60,000 bases of DNA from Tubiluchus corallicola (lineage: Eukaryota > Priapulida > Priapulimorpha > Priapulimorphida > Tubiluchidae), in contig JAQGDQ010000029.1 of the NCBI GenBank assembly GCA_030141605.1, positions 863,501 through 923,500 of the forward strand. Direction: 5' to 3'. Positions 1 through 14,000 of the stretch are shown piece after piece. Every line of letters starts with the position of its first letter. The stretch's first letter is position 1. Under the pieces are notes generated by a model, which ran no database searches, was not told the origin of the DNA, and saw nothing but the letters and a program-made list of their open reading frames with translations. Position numbers and translations under genes: made by a program.

Positions 1-533
1 ATTTGATAGAGCCTGATAGTCTGCCTAACTTTTATACCGAGTTTAAACATTATTTGCAACTGTTGTGACTAAGTCGGTGTGGTGCAATAGTTGGGACAAT
101 GTGGCCTCCCTGTTTGAAAGACATATGTAATTGAAAAGAAAATTCTTAGTAGTTTAAAATGTTCATGCCAGTTAATAAAATGACTCTGACTCACTATCCA
201 GTGTGTGCTAAAAACATCAATGGCTCAGCAGAAATCATATTATTAATCTTCTTAACTAGACAAAGTAATTTATACTTTTCCTTAGTTAGTGAAGTGTGCA
301 CTACGCATGCTTTGTTTATTTATTTGACCTTCAATATTCTTAATTCCTAAAGATAACAGTGGTATTAATTTTGCAAAGGTGGAGAATTCATGAAATTTTA
401 ATTAAAAGCTGTCTTTGTCCTATCTTGCATCTTTCTTTTCCTGTTAAGCATGAATCTGTACTAAATTCTGCAAAATTTTCATGTAATTAATATGATCAGT
501 GTAATGTCATTCACTAGTAGAATTTATTTCTAG
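1..533 (+). other. upstream intron of the ASB-type gene
   Basis: AT-rich noncoding sequence ending in a polypyrimidine tract and AG acceptor just before 534. No ankyrin-like coding exon is visible here, so it is read as the intron before the terminal exon. Nothing else is recognised. Confidence 0.6.
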
Positions 534-979
534 GTTTGACACCATTACATTATGTGTGCTTTAGTGGTAGCTACAATCGTCCTTCTCTACAAGAGAGACG
601 GCCTGAAGCCGCAGAACTTCTTATCGCGTATGGTGCAGACATCTCCATTAAAAGTGCACGTTGTATAAGCCTACTTCGGCATGAGCTAAGCATTCCAGAA
701 ACCGACCGCACTATACTTTCAGCTATCATAAAATCTGAGCGTCAAGTTATTCCTATTTCCTTAGACTCATCTTGTATACATACTTTGCCACCACGGGGAA
801 CTGATAACAAGTTAGAATGGTACAACGAAATAGCCAGAAGCGCACGGTCACTGCAGCATTACTGTCGACACACGATCCGCTCTTGTTTATCGTATCGTCG
901 ACTAAGAAAAATCCACAGTCTGCCATTGCCGCGGAACTTAATAGACTACTTGTTGCTGCAATTTGACGAGTACAAATGA
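534..979 (+). CDS. Ankyrin repeat and SOCS box (ASB-type) protein, 3' terminal exon (partial gene)
   Basis: The exon begins after a TTTATTTCTAG acceptor and reads open to a TGA at 977-979, about 148 codons. The first residues, GLTPLHYVCFSGS followed by EAAELLIAYGADI, form a typical ankyrin repeat with a TPLH turn and a closing GAD. The C-terminus is a SOCS box. SLQHYCRHTIRSCL matches the elongin-B/C box pattern (SLxxxCRxxxRxxL), and LPLPRNLIDYLL matches the Cullin-5 box. ASB proteins are substrate receptors of Cullin5-RING ubiquitin ligases: the ankyrin repeats bind substrate and the SOCS box docks elongin B/C and Cul5. Upstream ankyrin exons must lie left of the window. Which ASB paralogue this is cannot be settled from this exon, so no symbol is given. 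The family call is secure and the start is an intron border, not a translation start. Confidence 0.88.
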
Positions 980-3900
980 CCATCCCATTATGTTGTCTAT
1001 GCTCTTTTTAAGTGGTACACCAAATGTACAAACTGTTTCGGTGAGTTGCGCGATAAAATGAACCACGTGTTCTATATGTGTGGTTGACTATAAAGCACTG
1101 TGTTAGGCGCCAAAGCAGTTGTAGTGAGATTCTCACTGTTAGCGTGTAATTAAACTACTTTGGCCTATTAGTTATTATATTGATTTACACGTATGCAATA
1201 TGCATTTTTCGTAATTTATTTCAAGAAAGATATTTCTTGTGTTATTTAACATATCCAATATCTCTATTTTTGATAAAATGTTAGTTTTGAAAAAGTCTCC
1301 TGAAAAAAGTGTAGGCATGGTTGCTAGTTCAGTACAGTCTATGGGTACTAAGAGTCCTTGATTCTAGTGTGTTTATAAAATAAGATTGAATTTTTTCTGT
1401 AGGTGCATGGTTAGACAAGGAAAGTAATTATGAAAATTATTAGGATTCATTAAAGATATCTTCATCTATTACCGAGTGCCAAATGTGCTTCGCTCTTATG
1501 GAATGGGCTTAGGATCTAAATGTAGGATACAAAATTCGATAGCTTCATCCCATTTGTAGGTACCACAGTTTTGGTATTTACAAGTATACACTTTCCTTCA
1601 TACAAAGTAAATAACTATGGAAGTTTTTGCTGAATCAATCAAAGTGGTTTATTTATGATATTGCAGCAATGATCAGGCTGAAATAACAACAACAAAATAA
1701 TTACATATAATACTGCCATACCGCATAGAGCGTAAGTACAAATATAAATGTTTCGAATTATACTAATTTAAGAATTGTTCATTTAATCACAAAAGTATAA
1801 CTGCAAATAATATACCGTTCTAAATGTTAAACATCTGCTCGACACTGCATGGAGTTCTTATTGTTAAATATGTTAAGAATTGCCTCCTGGCAAACAGCAA
1901 TACAGGTGCTGTTCATATGCTGAAATCTTTGAGATCCTCTACAAAGTTTGCTCCATGATTTTTTGTGGCAAAGATTTCTGAAATATGGAAGCCTATTCTA
2001 CATTTCCTAGATTTTGTCCTGAAGTTAACTAGGAGCTTTGATGCACGGACTGTCTGCCCATATCGTTTCATTTACAGCATTGTGTTTTCATTTTAGCTAA
2101 GCTGTTTCTCAAAATTGCCTAATATTTTATTATTACTTACGTATGTGCCTGTGATATATTACAAAGCAACATTTTATTATATCATCGTGTATATTCAAAA
2201 AAGTACCTATACATCATGTATTATATGAAACTCTGTCGGATTTGTAGGATTATGAGTATTTTTGATATTGAAAATGATTAAGATTTGTGTCTCCTGTTCA
2301 ACATTTTTAAATTTTTTTTGGCATTTCATTTGTGTTTATTTAAGTTAAAAACGAGTTGAAAAGTTGCAACAGCAAAACGGGTTCACAGTATTCTGTTACG
2401 TGTTTAAGTAAATTATGTAAAGTAAACCATGCACATATGATGAATTATAGGCCTAACTAAGAGTGTTCTGGTATTTATTTTTACAGGTGATTAGAAATTC
2501 AAGAATTTCACTCACTCCTCTCGGGTCTGTTTAGTTTTTGTTTTATCAAAATGTTGAAATGTGTTTAATAATGCATTTATATTTATGTGCAGTTATTAAC
2601 TGTTCAGACTGAGTAGTATTTTACTTGTACAGTTGCTACAATATTATTTGAAAATTGAAATTTAAAATTCGACTAGATTATATTCATAAAATTTAATTGT
2701 TAGCCTGTATTCTATAGTTTATCTTTCTGGTTAATCAATTTGGTGTTATTTTCCACTATCTTACTGTTTGTGTGTAGTATACCGACCTTTAGCTATTATC
2801 CTGTTACACTATTAATTAGTTATTGATACTTAAATAATCTAGAATTAGCCATTTGAATTTGTTAATTCAAGAACCTTTTGGGTCTCTTAATTTGTTTAAT
2901 GTGACAATTTGATATTATATAAATGCCAAAATTTTATTAAATGTTTTTGCTATGCAGATGTGTACTTATAGAGTAATTCTTTGTGCCAGTGGTACTTTCT
3001 AAGTAATTACTGCTATCTGAAGCTAGTTTGAACAGTCATGGAGACCTGACCAGAGTAAACTTCTTCTTTGCTGCTTATATCTTTCTGTATTTGTAAATAC
3101 AGTAGTATCTGCATATGTATTATAATAGTCATAAATTTCAGATGTAAACTGTTTATTCTTCTATGTATTAATCGGGTCCAATAAAATGTTTGGTGTGTTA
3201 ACAAAAAGTCAATAGAATTTTTACTTTTTAAGTTGAACTCCCTGCCTTACCCTTAATAGGAGCATTACATATCTCATACGTAGCAAACTCAGCTGTTGCA
3301 AGTGTCAAACCACTGTTTTAAATTTTGTTAACTACGGATTACTGAGTACTACAGATTTAATCCAATGTCCATATCTTAATCTTTTTTTTCATCTTTTGAA
3401 ATACAATTTAACTATTTGCATTCAATTTTAAATTGGTAGATTGGTGGGTCTTTTGTGAACTTTCGTTTACCTTAGCTTGTATACCAAGTCATCAAAGTGA
3501 TTTCTGTTTACTTAGTTACATTTACAGTTTGTGCTCATGTTTATCAGTTTATCAGATGCATATACTTCCTTTGCCAAGTGGCAGCATGCCACCCATAGTT
3601 AAAGGTATCTTGCTTTTTTGCTTCGTGGTTTTGACGTGAATATTAATATCAAGTGAACTGATATAATTGTGTTCATATTTTTCTAAGTTGTTTCAGATAT
3701 ATTTCGAGGCGTACTTTGTTTTAGCCCAAATTTGGCCTCTGACCTTCAAACAGTCACCCAAGGTCATTCTGTCTATTATTGAACTTGTTTACATTGTGCC
3801 GAACAGCCTGAACTCCAACAGTTTGTAAGTTATAAAGAATTTTTGAATGTTTTTTATTCCTAATCTTAAGACATTAGGCCACAGGTCATCTGCAATTCAA

Positions 3901-4875
3901 AAATCTTCATCGAAAAATCAATCAGAACCCAAAATGGTAGAAATATTGTTGCATTTTGTAAATTTTAGTGCCTCTGCAGGTAATGTGTTGAACTAGGCAT
4001 GTTGCCAAAACAAGTAATTACCTGTTTTACCTGGAATAAACCAGTTGATTTGTAAACTAACCAAGAAGGTCATTTATCAGTATGTACCTCTGTCAAAAAT
4101 ATCTACTCTGTATCATCAGAAAGGGTTGGTATTTTTTTGAAGTTGCATTTGATTCTTTTTTGTAATATGTATCTATTTAAGATTTTTCTGTAGGTTTTTT
4201 ATGTAATGCTTTGGGCATCCAGAAATTTTTGCATGTTCATTATCATTTTTAGTTACAAGTTTTGTGGTACTATTTAGTCTTTATCCAAATTGGCTGTGTT
4301 ACAAGTCACCGATGTGCATTCATATGAAAGGTAAAATTCATATTTGTGTTATTAATAACAATCATTGCTGTATTTAAGTCAAATCACTCTTCGATATATT
4401 AACTTATCTCTGAATAGTTGAATAGCTTGAACTTGTGATAAATTTGGGGAAACGTATTCATGTATTCATGCGCTTGTAGTGGTGGACTCTACTTTGCAAA
4501 GGCTATCTTAAATGAGATTATGCTTAGCTTGTGATAAGTATGTACAAACAAGCAAAGGCGAAATTCTACCGGAAACAAATAAACGTTATTCACTCTAGTG
4601 TTGACATGCATGACTTGGGTTTTGGATGCTGTCAGGCTAAAGTAAGGCTGCAGCTATGAATGTGATTGTGCTTTGTTTTTCTCTGAAATTGTAACTAAAT
4701 TTGCATACTTGAGTAGATAGCAGAATGTTGTACTGTTTATAGTTAGTTTGTTAGCCATACAAAATATATAATTACAGTCACTGAATTCCTGTTATGAGTT
4801 TGCAGGCCTTCTGAGTGATTAGGTAACAATATTTTGCGAGTGGTTATGTAGTCTACTGGATCTTCCAAAATTCTC
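980..4875. other. ASB 3' UTR and intergenic spacer before the PYROXD2-type gene
   Basis: AT-rich sequence without a convincing coding frame. The left part should hold the 3' UTR of the ASB-type gene. An ATTAAA hexamer at 1149-1154 lies about 170 nt after the stop and an AATAAA lies at 3180-3185; either could be the poly(A) signal. The right part should hold the promoter and 5' UTR of the next gene, but no TATA box or CpG-rich core stands out. Confidence 0.5.
1149..1154 (+). promoter_or_regulatory. possible poly(A) signal (ATTAAA) of the ASB-type gene
   Basis: ATTAAA about 170 nt downstream of the ASB stop codon, followed by T-rich sequence. Such hexamers are common by chance in DNA this AT-rich. 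Confidence 0.2.
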
Positions 4876-5008
4876 ATGAAGCTCAGCAAGTTTAAAGCCT
4901 TACTTCAAACTGAAGTGCCAAAAATCCTGTGTAGAAGAACAAGTACTGGAGTCATCAGCAAAGATGAACAGCTGAAATCTCAATATGACTGTGTTATCAT
5001 TGGCGGAG
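4876..5008 (+). CDS. PYROXD2: PYROXD2 coding exon 1
   Basis: Start codon, basic presequence-like N-terminus and the first half of the dinucleotide-binding motif (YDCVIIGGG). It ends in phase 1 at a GGAG|GTAAGT donor. The 5' UTR extent is unknown. Confidence 0.9.
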
Positions 5009-8000
5009 GTAAGTGAATGTGTAAGGGACAGTAGCATTGAAAAAGGTGATAGTAACATTTATCTGTCACAGTAGGACATAGGTCACAGTGGGAAATTACC
5101 AGCACGCTTTTCACATACCTGCTGAATTTGCTAAATTTGATATGTAATGCATAATGTTGATGAAGTAAGTTATTTAATAAATGCTATTCTATTGTAATAC
5201 CTTTCGTTACCATTTCTGAGTGAGAACAATCACCTATTAATTATTCTGCTGTCGCCAGTTTTTTGCCATTTTATTTATCGATCACTTCTCATTTAACTTT
5301 GATTTTTAACTGAAGTTTTAATATTCTGCAATTATATGGTTTCAGCAATTACACAAAATTTTGGGTGAAACTTGTCACCAGTATAGTATTGTTTTGAATG
5401 GTTGAATGAACTACCTTTTCACCGTGGCGGACTTTGGAGTAATTCCTTGCTGCAGGTTGCCCACATTATTCTAACAAAGAACAAACTATACACTTCTAAA
5501 TGTGTATGTTTTTGCTAAGACATACAGTAATATTCACGTAATTTGTACTGATGATTCTTTTAAGCAAGTAAATACACCAATATTCACTATTAATACGACC
5601 GAATTTTAAAAGTGATTTAACGAAACAAATTCACAGACCATATATATCATTTTCCCACCATTCTGAAAAAGAATTTTGATAAGCAAAGTAAGCCTGTTTC
5701 AATGCTAAATGACAGTGACTTTTAAAAGTGTCTCGTAGGACTTAGGAATTTTAATTGAAACCTCAGTCTCATCACAGGGGTGAATAACTTGTTTAGAAAC
5801 ATGTCTCTCTTAAAGCTGCACCTGATTATCGTTTGTACATCAATAAATCTGATTTAAATGAGAGAAAATGAAACGTATGAAAACAATTTTTTTGAAGTTC
5901 TAATTTTATTTAAAAGTATAACAGACAAGCATTAAAAAATAAATGGTCCTTGCATTGCATGATCTATATTAAAAACATGCCACGAATTTGTATGCTATTT
6001 TTCTTTTCTTCATAAAAGTGTATACATATTTCATTTTCTTTTTTGCTTTTCAGGTCACAATGGTCTCGTAGCAGTAAGTATCAAAACTCTTTGATTTTTT
6101 TTAATAAGTACGAATAGACATATTGATGTTTCATTATTTTTTGTAATCAACCACTGATTATTTAAACCTTTTTATTGGAAATTTTCTTTATTCTATATTA
6201 AGTGTGCAATTAATTGCTAACATTTAAAGGTACAAATATGTTTGGTTTAAAAAACTGCCACTTTCACTGCTAAAACTGGTGATATTATGAAGTTGTATTG
6301 TCTACGTACTTCATAAATCATGCTCTTTCTTGCTTGCAGGCAGCTTATTTAGCAAAAGCAGGGAAACAGGTGGCTGTTCTGGAGAGGAGGCATGTTCTTG
6401 GTGGTGCAGCTGTAACAGAAGAAATAATTCCTGGTATGTTAAAAATTGTTATACTATGTATCAGAACTGGATGCCTTTGACCCTTTTACGTGGCGTGTCT
6501 GAAATATTTGAAATAACTTTTGTCACAAAATGAAATTGAAATGAAAAAATATTTTTAGGTGACTAACAGTGCTACATTTTGATGCGCACAGCATGATTTA
6601 TCCAAAACTGCACGCATAACCGAAAATCATAAACTTGTGTCAACAAATTCCTCATTTTTTTTCAATTTACAGTCTAAAAGAGATCATTTTTGGTGCAGTC
6701 CCCTTTTAAATGTGAAATGCATATTGTGCTCACTTGCAGTAAGATGAGCATTTTTTGCAGGTTTTAAATTCTCCAGAGCTTCCTACCTGCTTAGCCTGCT
6801 TCGACCACAAATCATGGAAGAACTAGAACTAAAAGTAAGTCACTGGTATACCTTGCAGTTTCTTTTACAACCTTTTACTGCAAATCCGACTTTACGGTAA
6901 TAACATTCATCATGAACGTTGTTTTTATATTTTAATAAGGCTTCCAAAATCTTGCACACAAACTGGAATGTCCCTGGAGGAAATGTTCCTGAATGCTCCT
7001 AAATTCACTTAGATAACATGAATGATTATGTATCCATCTATTTAAAAAATTATTTTTCTATATTTTTGTGTTTGATCATGATTTATCTAGTTTGGCGATT
7101 TAAAAATTGTTAAGCAAGGCACCAAACCAGTATTGGTTTTGGAACTAGCTGTCTATGAAAACTTTCTGTACTTGATGACTTGATACTTGCTATGAATGAT
7201 GACTTGAACAATGGCATAAAACACAAAGAGTGTTATTAAACTAAGTACCTCTATGTCAGTTACAGTGACTAATTAATTTTTTCTATCTCTTACTGTCTAC
7301 TAATGATGTTACTCCGGTTCCTAACTTTGTTTCAGCACTTTGCTTTACTTTCATGCCAAATTTCTTTATGTTGCTTTAGCTTTCATAGTGCAAGCCAACC
7401 ATATAGATGCAATAAAACAATGTTATTTAATGATAAATTTTTCTTTTGAGGTCATGCATTGAATTTTTCTTTTGTTTCAGAAACATGGTCTCAAGCTGTA
7501 TTTTCGTGACCCGTGTTCTTACACACCAATGAATGAAGATCCAGTGTTGGGTGAGCGGCCACGTTCACTGCTGCTGTCTAATGATGAAGAGTTCAATAGG
7601 AAAGAAGTTTCTAAGTTCTCTAAGAAAGACGCAAATGTAAGTTTTGGCTTGCCTTGTTTAGGTGAACACACTAAATAGTAGTACGCATATTAACTTACAA
7701 TCTCCCTCTCCCTCTCCCTCTCCCTCTCCCTCTCCCTCTCCCTCTCCCTCCCCCTCCCTCTCTCCCAACACTCTCATAATTTTTTGAGGAAGAGGAACTG
7801 CTGTTTTTAATAAATGGTGTTTTTCCAAGTTTTTATAGTGGTCCATGCTAATTTACGGTAGCATTATTATGGAGTTATTACTGACAAAACATTTAACTTT
7901 TATTTTCCGGGCTAGCAGGTCAATGCTCACATGTTACCTGTCTTATGCAAGGCTTGAAACTGCACAACTTTACTGATATTCCACAAGAGGTACCCTACAC

Positions 8001-11000
8001 AAGCAAACCTCAGTAATGTCAAATCTTCTGACAGAAAAAAGTTAATGGGTTGAGCTGTTCATGTGGCCTCATGCTTTTTTTTCCATCGGTGACACCTGCC
8101 TATGCATTTTTTTGGATTTAGGAAACTTACAAGTCGGTCTCCTAGCCTCCTAACCTTTCTGAGTACTGAACATCCACATTACATGTGCCCCAAGCACAAT
8201 GCTTCTCCATTCTATACTTTATTTCATTGCTATTTAAAACGAATTTTAGCTGCTCTTGTCTTGTATGGTAAGAAAAAAGTAAAAATATACACGCACTCTC
8301 GCTGTATTTTGTATACGCTTCACGTGCAAATGCTACTGAGCTTGGGAGCAAGTCTCAAGGCCCCAGCAGTGGCGAACCACTTAGAGCAACTGATTGACCA
8401 TTGCGAGGTGGAAATCCAGTGCTTGATTAACGTTTTTGGGGTCTATGTATTCTCATAGTTTTACTTACATAAGTTTTCTGCTACTATACAGGTAAACTGT
8501 GTACAAAATAAGTAAAACAAAATAGTACAAAATTGGGTCTATGGTTTTACATGAATTATTATCAAACCTGTAACAGCAACAAGAGCCTTCAGCTTTAACA
8601 ATCCCTCGAAACTTGTCTGTTGCTAATCACCAAGCTTTCTACTTGACAGACGTGTAATCTAGGGAGGGTATTCATAATGAGGTTTTATTGCATATAAGGT
8701 AAGGATGTAGATTGTAGAAGTTCAAAGGCTAGGATACAGGTCACGGTAAGATTGGCCATACGAAGTGCTGTTCACAAGAATCGGGACTAGCATTAACGAA
8801 CCTATGAGTTTACTAACTATAGCTGTTCTCCTATCAGACACAAATATGGAATTGAAAAACACAAAAGTATGAGAAGCTTGACTGCATTTAAAAGTTAAAC
8901 AGCATTTTTATGTTTGCAGGCATTGCCACTTTACGAAGCGCAGATGCACAGGTTTGTACAAGCTATTCAGCCACTATTAGACAATGAACCGCCTAACATC
9001 AACATACTGAATCGTGGCTCATTGATAGATAGAATAAGAGAAGCATATAGACTGAGACATCTTGTGGAAACAGGTATTTATAATTGAACATTGAATAATT
9101 TGGTGATTTAAAAAGCAAAATTGGGTGCATTCAAGTTAGTGTATCTATTGACGGTATGCTGTCTATTATTAAAATTTTACTTACTTTATCAAACTAAAAT
9201 AACTGCATATTTCTTAGCCTTTTACAATCCTAAATGTTCGACATTAATTTACTCGCATTTTTATCTGAGTGGTTCTTATCATTTCTTACGAGCTAATTTT
9301 GGAAACCTGCGCTGTATAATAACTATGTCTTGTTGTGTTGCCTTTCCCAGTACTATCCTGTATTAATAAAATGTGGCTAAGACAGACAGAGTGGAGTAAA
9401 CTATCATCACTTATCTTTTTCCGTAAACAGTTAAATAAAATATCAAATAAAATATCCCTTTTCACTTAATAATCCCCAATGCACTTCTAATTAATTGCAT
9501 TCTTTCAAAAATATCACATAGTGCAAGATTTAGATAATTTATTACCTAAGCAAAAATGCTGTTGTCCTGTTTGTCATTTTTGTGCTTAAAAAAATTGTGC
9601 ATCGAGCAGTTTTTCGTTGCTGGTTTTGCAAAAGTGAACATTTTAGTTTTTATATGATTGATGTTCCTAATTTTGTGTTTGCATACTTCTTGTAGTTTAA
9701 TAAGCACAAGCTCTAGTAGGAAATTTTTTTATCACATTTAAGCTATCTCACTAGTCTTTTGTCTGTAAAGAGCATTTTGAGTTAAATTAATTAATGGTAT
9801 AATTTAACTTCTGGAAAAATTTAGACTTGTTTAAAAAATGTGTCATATTTTGATTAACAACACCTTTCTTGTATCTCTTTAATATTCACACATACAAATG
9901 TCATATTTTTCTACTCATTCTTCTGCAGGTCGTGTATTGCAAACAGACATACCTCATTTTTACGAACTTCTCACAGCTCCCGCGTCTAAAGTGTTACACA
10001 GCTGGTTCGAGTCGGAGCCTTTGAAGGCTACACTTGCAACAGACAGTGTGATAGGTGCTATGATGAGCCCTCATACTCCTGGCAGTAGGTAACGTAATTT
10101 GTTATTTTAAAATTGGTAGATGCACATTTCAGTTAAAGGTCCACTAGTACCCTGGTAGACACCTGCTGTCAAAATTCATTATTGACTAGCGTGATACAAA
10201 AAAGTGGGTTTATTTCTTTATAAACTTGCACTTTTTTCTTTGGTCAGCATTGAAACACTTTAGATTTAGTGTCGCACATACATCTTGCGAAAAACAAAAA
10301 AATCGGGCAAGAAAGCGGAAGCGATGTCCTGTAAGGAACGACACTGTGCACATGTAACTCTCACTGTATTTACAGGTGGGAAAAATCAAGCTGTGTGCCA
10401 GTAATGGAGAAACTGGGGTCCTCGCTGAAGCATTTTTTAATGTTAAGCTCAAATCATAGCTTTGTCCACACGTACTTTAATGCACTATATTTTATAAACG
10501 AAAAATATTAGTAACGAGGTACAATGTGTAAAAGTTGTAAGGTGTAAGTTTCATGCAGCCGAGCTCCTCCATTCTACATGTAGCTGCTCAGATTTTATTT
10601 TTAAGCCATTTCTAGCAAGATATATTGGGGATTCTATTTGTGGCAAAAGGAAGGGATGCTCTATCTTCACTGCATTTGCGTTTTGTGCGATTTTTACATT
10701 AAAGTAATGTGTAAAACGGGAAAACATATTTCAAAAGTGAAGAAAGGGAGGTTGCTATCAATATCGAGAGTTTCCATTAAACTGGTAGGTTGAAATGTGT
10801 TACTGCTAACCTAGACTGAATATAGTTTTCATGAAATTTAGCTAGAAAGGTTAATTATTACCTTACTTACTCTGCATCTGACCCAAAATAGTGGCAAATA
10901 GTTTACTTGCAACATGGTTTAATTTGCGGGAGTACTCGGCATACCTATTGTTGATACAGCATACACACAGTTTAAATAGTAACATCATAGTGCTCTGTAT

Positions 11001-14000
11001 ACTGCGTTTGTTACTATAAATTTGCTGTTCCTTGCAGGTTTGTAAATTGAAAACTGATTCTTATAAGATTATTTGCTATAAATAGATAAATACTATTGTA
11101 AGAAACGTTTTTATTAATAGATAAATCATTATTTAGCCATAACTGCCTTGTTCAGTGTTCACAGTACTCTGCTGGCTGGGGCCACTGGTTATCTAAAGGA
11201 CTGTAGCTATTAAATGCCTCTTCCTTATGTGATATCACAACACTGAGTGTCATTTTGGGCGATAATATAAGTTACCATATCACATAAAAGTATGTAATTG
11301 TTTCAAAAATTAGGAAATATGTAATTCCGCCTATGCTATAAAAGAAAGTAACATAAAAAATAGCGTCCTGGGACCTTTAATGTTATTGTGTTGTTCACGT
11401 TTTAGCAGACAAATAGTTGAGCAACTTATGTCCAACAAAGTGGAATCACCTTGTTTTAAATGTGTCTATTCAGATTCCATCGCTATCGGTTTTGGTTGCA
11501 CGAAGTTGAAGTGTTTGAACGTGACTGTACTAGTGATAAATTGAATAGTCTTTGTATAAACAGAGTAAACTAAATACTGGTGGTAACATTGTGGCCCTTC
11601 AATAGAACTGAATAGGTTGCTTACTGTCTTAAGAAACTTTTTTGAAATATTAACTTACTAATTTACTAAAAAAATTTCATTACTGCAAATACTGTTATTA
11701 TTCTTTAATCTTTATCTTTTTTCATTTTATTTTGACTGACTTTTTTACTTTGTTACCTGAATTTTAACTGTAATTATGTTTTCGTTCAAATTCAAGCTTT
11801 GTTCTAGTTATGTGCTGCTACATCATGTAATGGGTGAGTTGGAAGGCCGTAAAGGATGCTGGGCATATGCAGAAGGTGGCATGGGTTCCGTTTCCATGGC
11901 AATTGCAAAATCTGCTGCATCACATGGAGTACATATCTTTGTAAATAAAGTAAGTTTACACTTATAACAGAAACACAATTTTCAACTTAGCAGAAGAAAA
12001 TCCAATGCCAGACAGGTCTGACTTTAGGGTAGATGAATCTCTTTCTGTAGCCTGAGCACACAAGGACAGATGGCTAGCTCAGTACTCAGCCACCTTTCCT
12101 TCCCTAGTACATGGTGAGTTACTCGGTTAAGGCTAAGTAGACCGAGAAAGGTGGCCATAAAGTCCTATACGAATGGACCATAGCTAGAAAAACCCTGACA
12201 CGAATGGGATTCGACCGCAAAAAGTCTGGATAAGCAACCAAGTGCCATACTGTTAGGCCACCGCATCTTCCCCATAGCACTTAAAAAATGTTTAAGTGTG
12301 TATAATAATTCAGCCTCTACCAAGTAATTTCCTCAAAATGTAAACTATTAATGCATTCAATTTGTGTTGCCCTAAAGAGAACAATTATAAAATCTACATA
12401 TTTGCTTGTCAGGCAATTTTATGCAGCTTTACAAAATGATGTCAAATATTTTTCTTCAAAATTTTTAACTTGAAAAATTTTGTAAAGTTGCGTAATTTCT
12501 TGTGAGGCATTGTAAAGTAACACATAAAGTTGAGAATGCGGGCCCAGATTCGCAGAAGTCAGAAAAACTTTTATAATACACTACTGTCATGTCATAAAAA
12601 AGTAATTTGTGTTGACACTATCACTGAACTTGGTTTTCGTACTTACTTTCTTGTTCTGCATTTTTAGAAAGTGAAAGAATTACTCATTGATGCACATAAA
12701 AAAGCAAATGGTGTCGTTTTGGAAGATGGGACTGAAGTACATGCTGACATTGTTTTCTCCAATGCAACTCCTAAAGTCACATTTTTAGATCTCTGCCAGC
12801 GTTCCGCACTCGATTCTGATTTTGTGTACGCTGTTGAAGCAATTGACTACAAGTCCCCTGTTACAAAAATCAATGGTAGTAATTGTTGTATATTGTACCC
12901 TTATTGCCTAAACAGTTTTAAGAAAAATTTCCAATAGATTACCTGTAGTGGTTTAATAACATTTCTTTGCTCACATTTTTTTCTCTAAGCTGGTGCTTTT
13001 CAACACAACAATTTAAAAGAATTATGTTGTACGGCCAGAAATGACCATTTTGTGGTTTTATGATGGTTGTGTTAACAGACACATTTTATTGAAATTGTCT
13101 TTCATTTATAATGTTTTAATTGCCTTGAATTCGATACCAAATATAAACTACTTGCATTACTTTTTATTGTACTAAACTTGTTATATTATTAAATTTTCTA
13201 GTTGCTATAAGAGGCCTGCCAAATTTCCTGGCAAGCCCTGGCAAAGATGGCGAAATTAAGCCACATCACAAGACGACAATTCATTTGAACTGTGAACATA
13301 CAGATCTTATACATGATGCCTTCACAGATGCTGTTAGCGGACATGTTTCTAGAAGGTAGTAAATTAATTCATAAAAAAGTTAATGATAATTTCCTTGGCT
13401 TGGCCTTTGCATGAATCTTCGATTTTACAGCTAAAAAATTTTTCAACCTTTAGGTAAAATTGAACTAGAATGGCATGAGCCTGCACAACACTTTCCTCAG
13501 CTTCTCTCTTGTATGGTAACAGTCTTTTGTTCTTTCATGTTGCAACCTAACCTAGGTGCTGGAACAAATTAATACTAAAAACTACTAAGAATACCTTGTT
13601 AACACGCATTCCAACATTGTTCACATTGTAATGACTAAAGGGCACCACAGCACATTTTGATGATAGGTTTTTTTAGTTACTTGATCATGTTTGTTATCGC
13701 TGTGCAAGGTTAGTGATTGTTTTTTCACTGTAATTGGTCTGAGTCAAATGAAGTGACTGTATTGACTATTTCTTAATGCACAGTAATTTTCACATCGCGG
13801 AGACTGTATTAAATATCATGATGCAATAGAATGTTATTTCCTCTGAACTTCAGCATAAGATGATTCACAACTGAATTCAAGAATTTATGCCACTGTAAAA
13901 TACATCCGCATTTTCTTAATTAAATCATTTGTGAATTCCTTCAATTTTTCTATTTTTGGATTTTTTTTCTAGTACTCAAATAACTTTGTGAAAGATGGCA

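Noticed and set aside
8102-8458. 118-codon frame in PYROXD2 intron 5 as a nested gene or extra exon
   Set aside because: Neighbouring exons splice in phase without it, and the peptide lacks any similarity to PYROXD2 or other known features.
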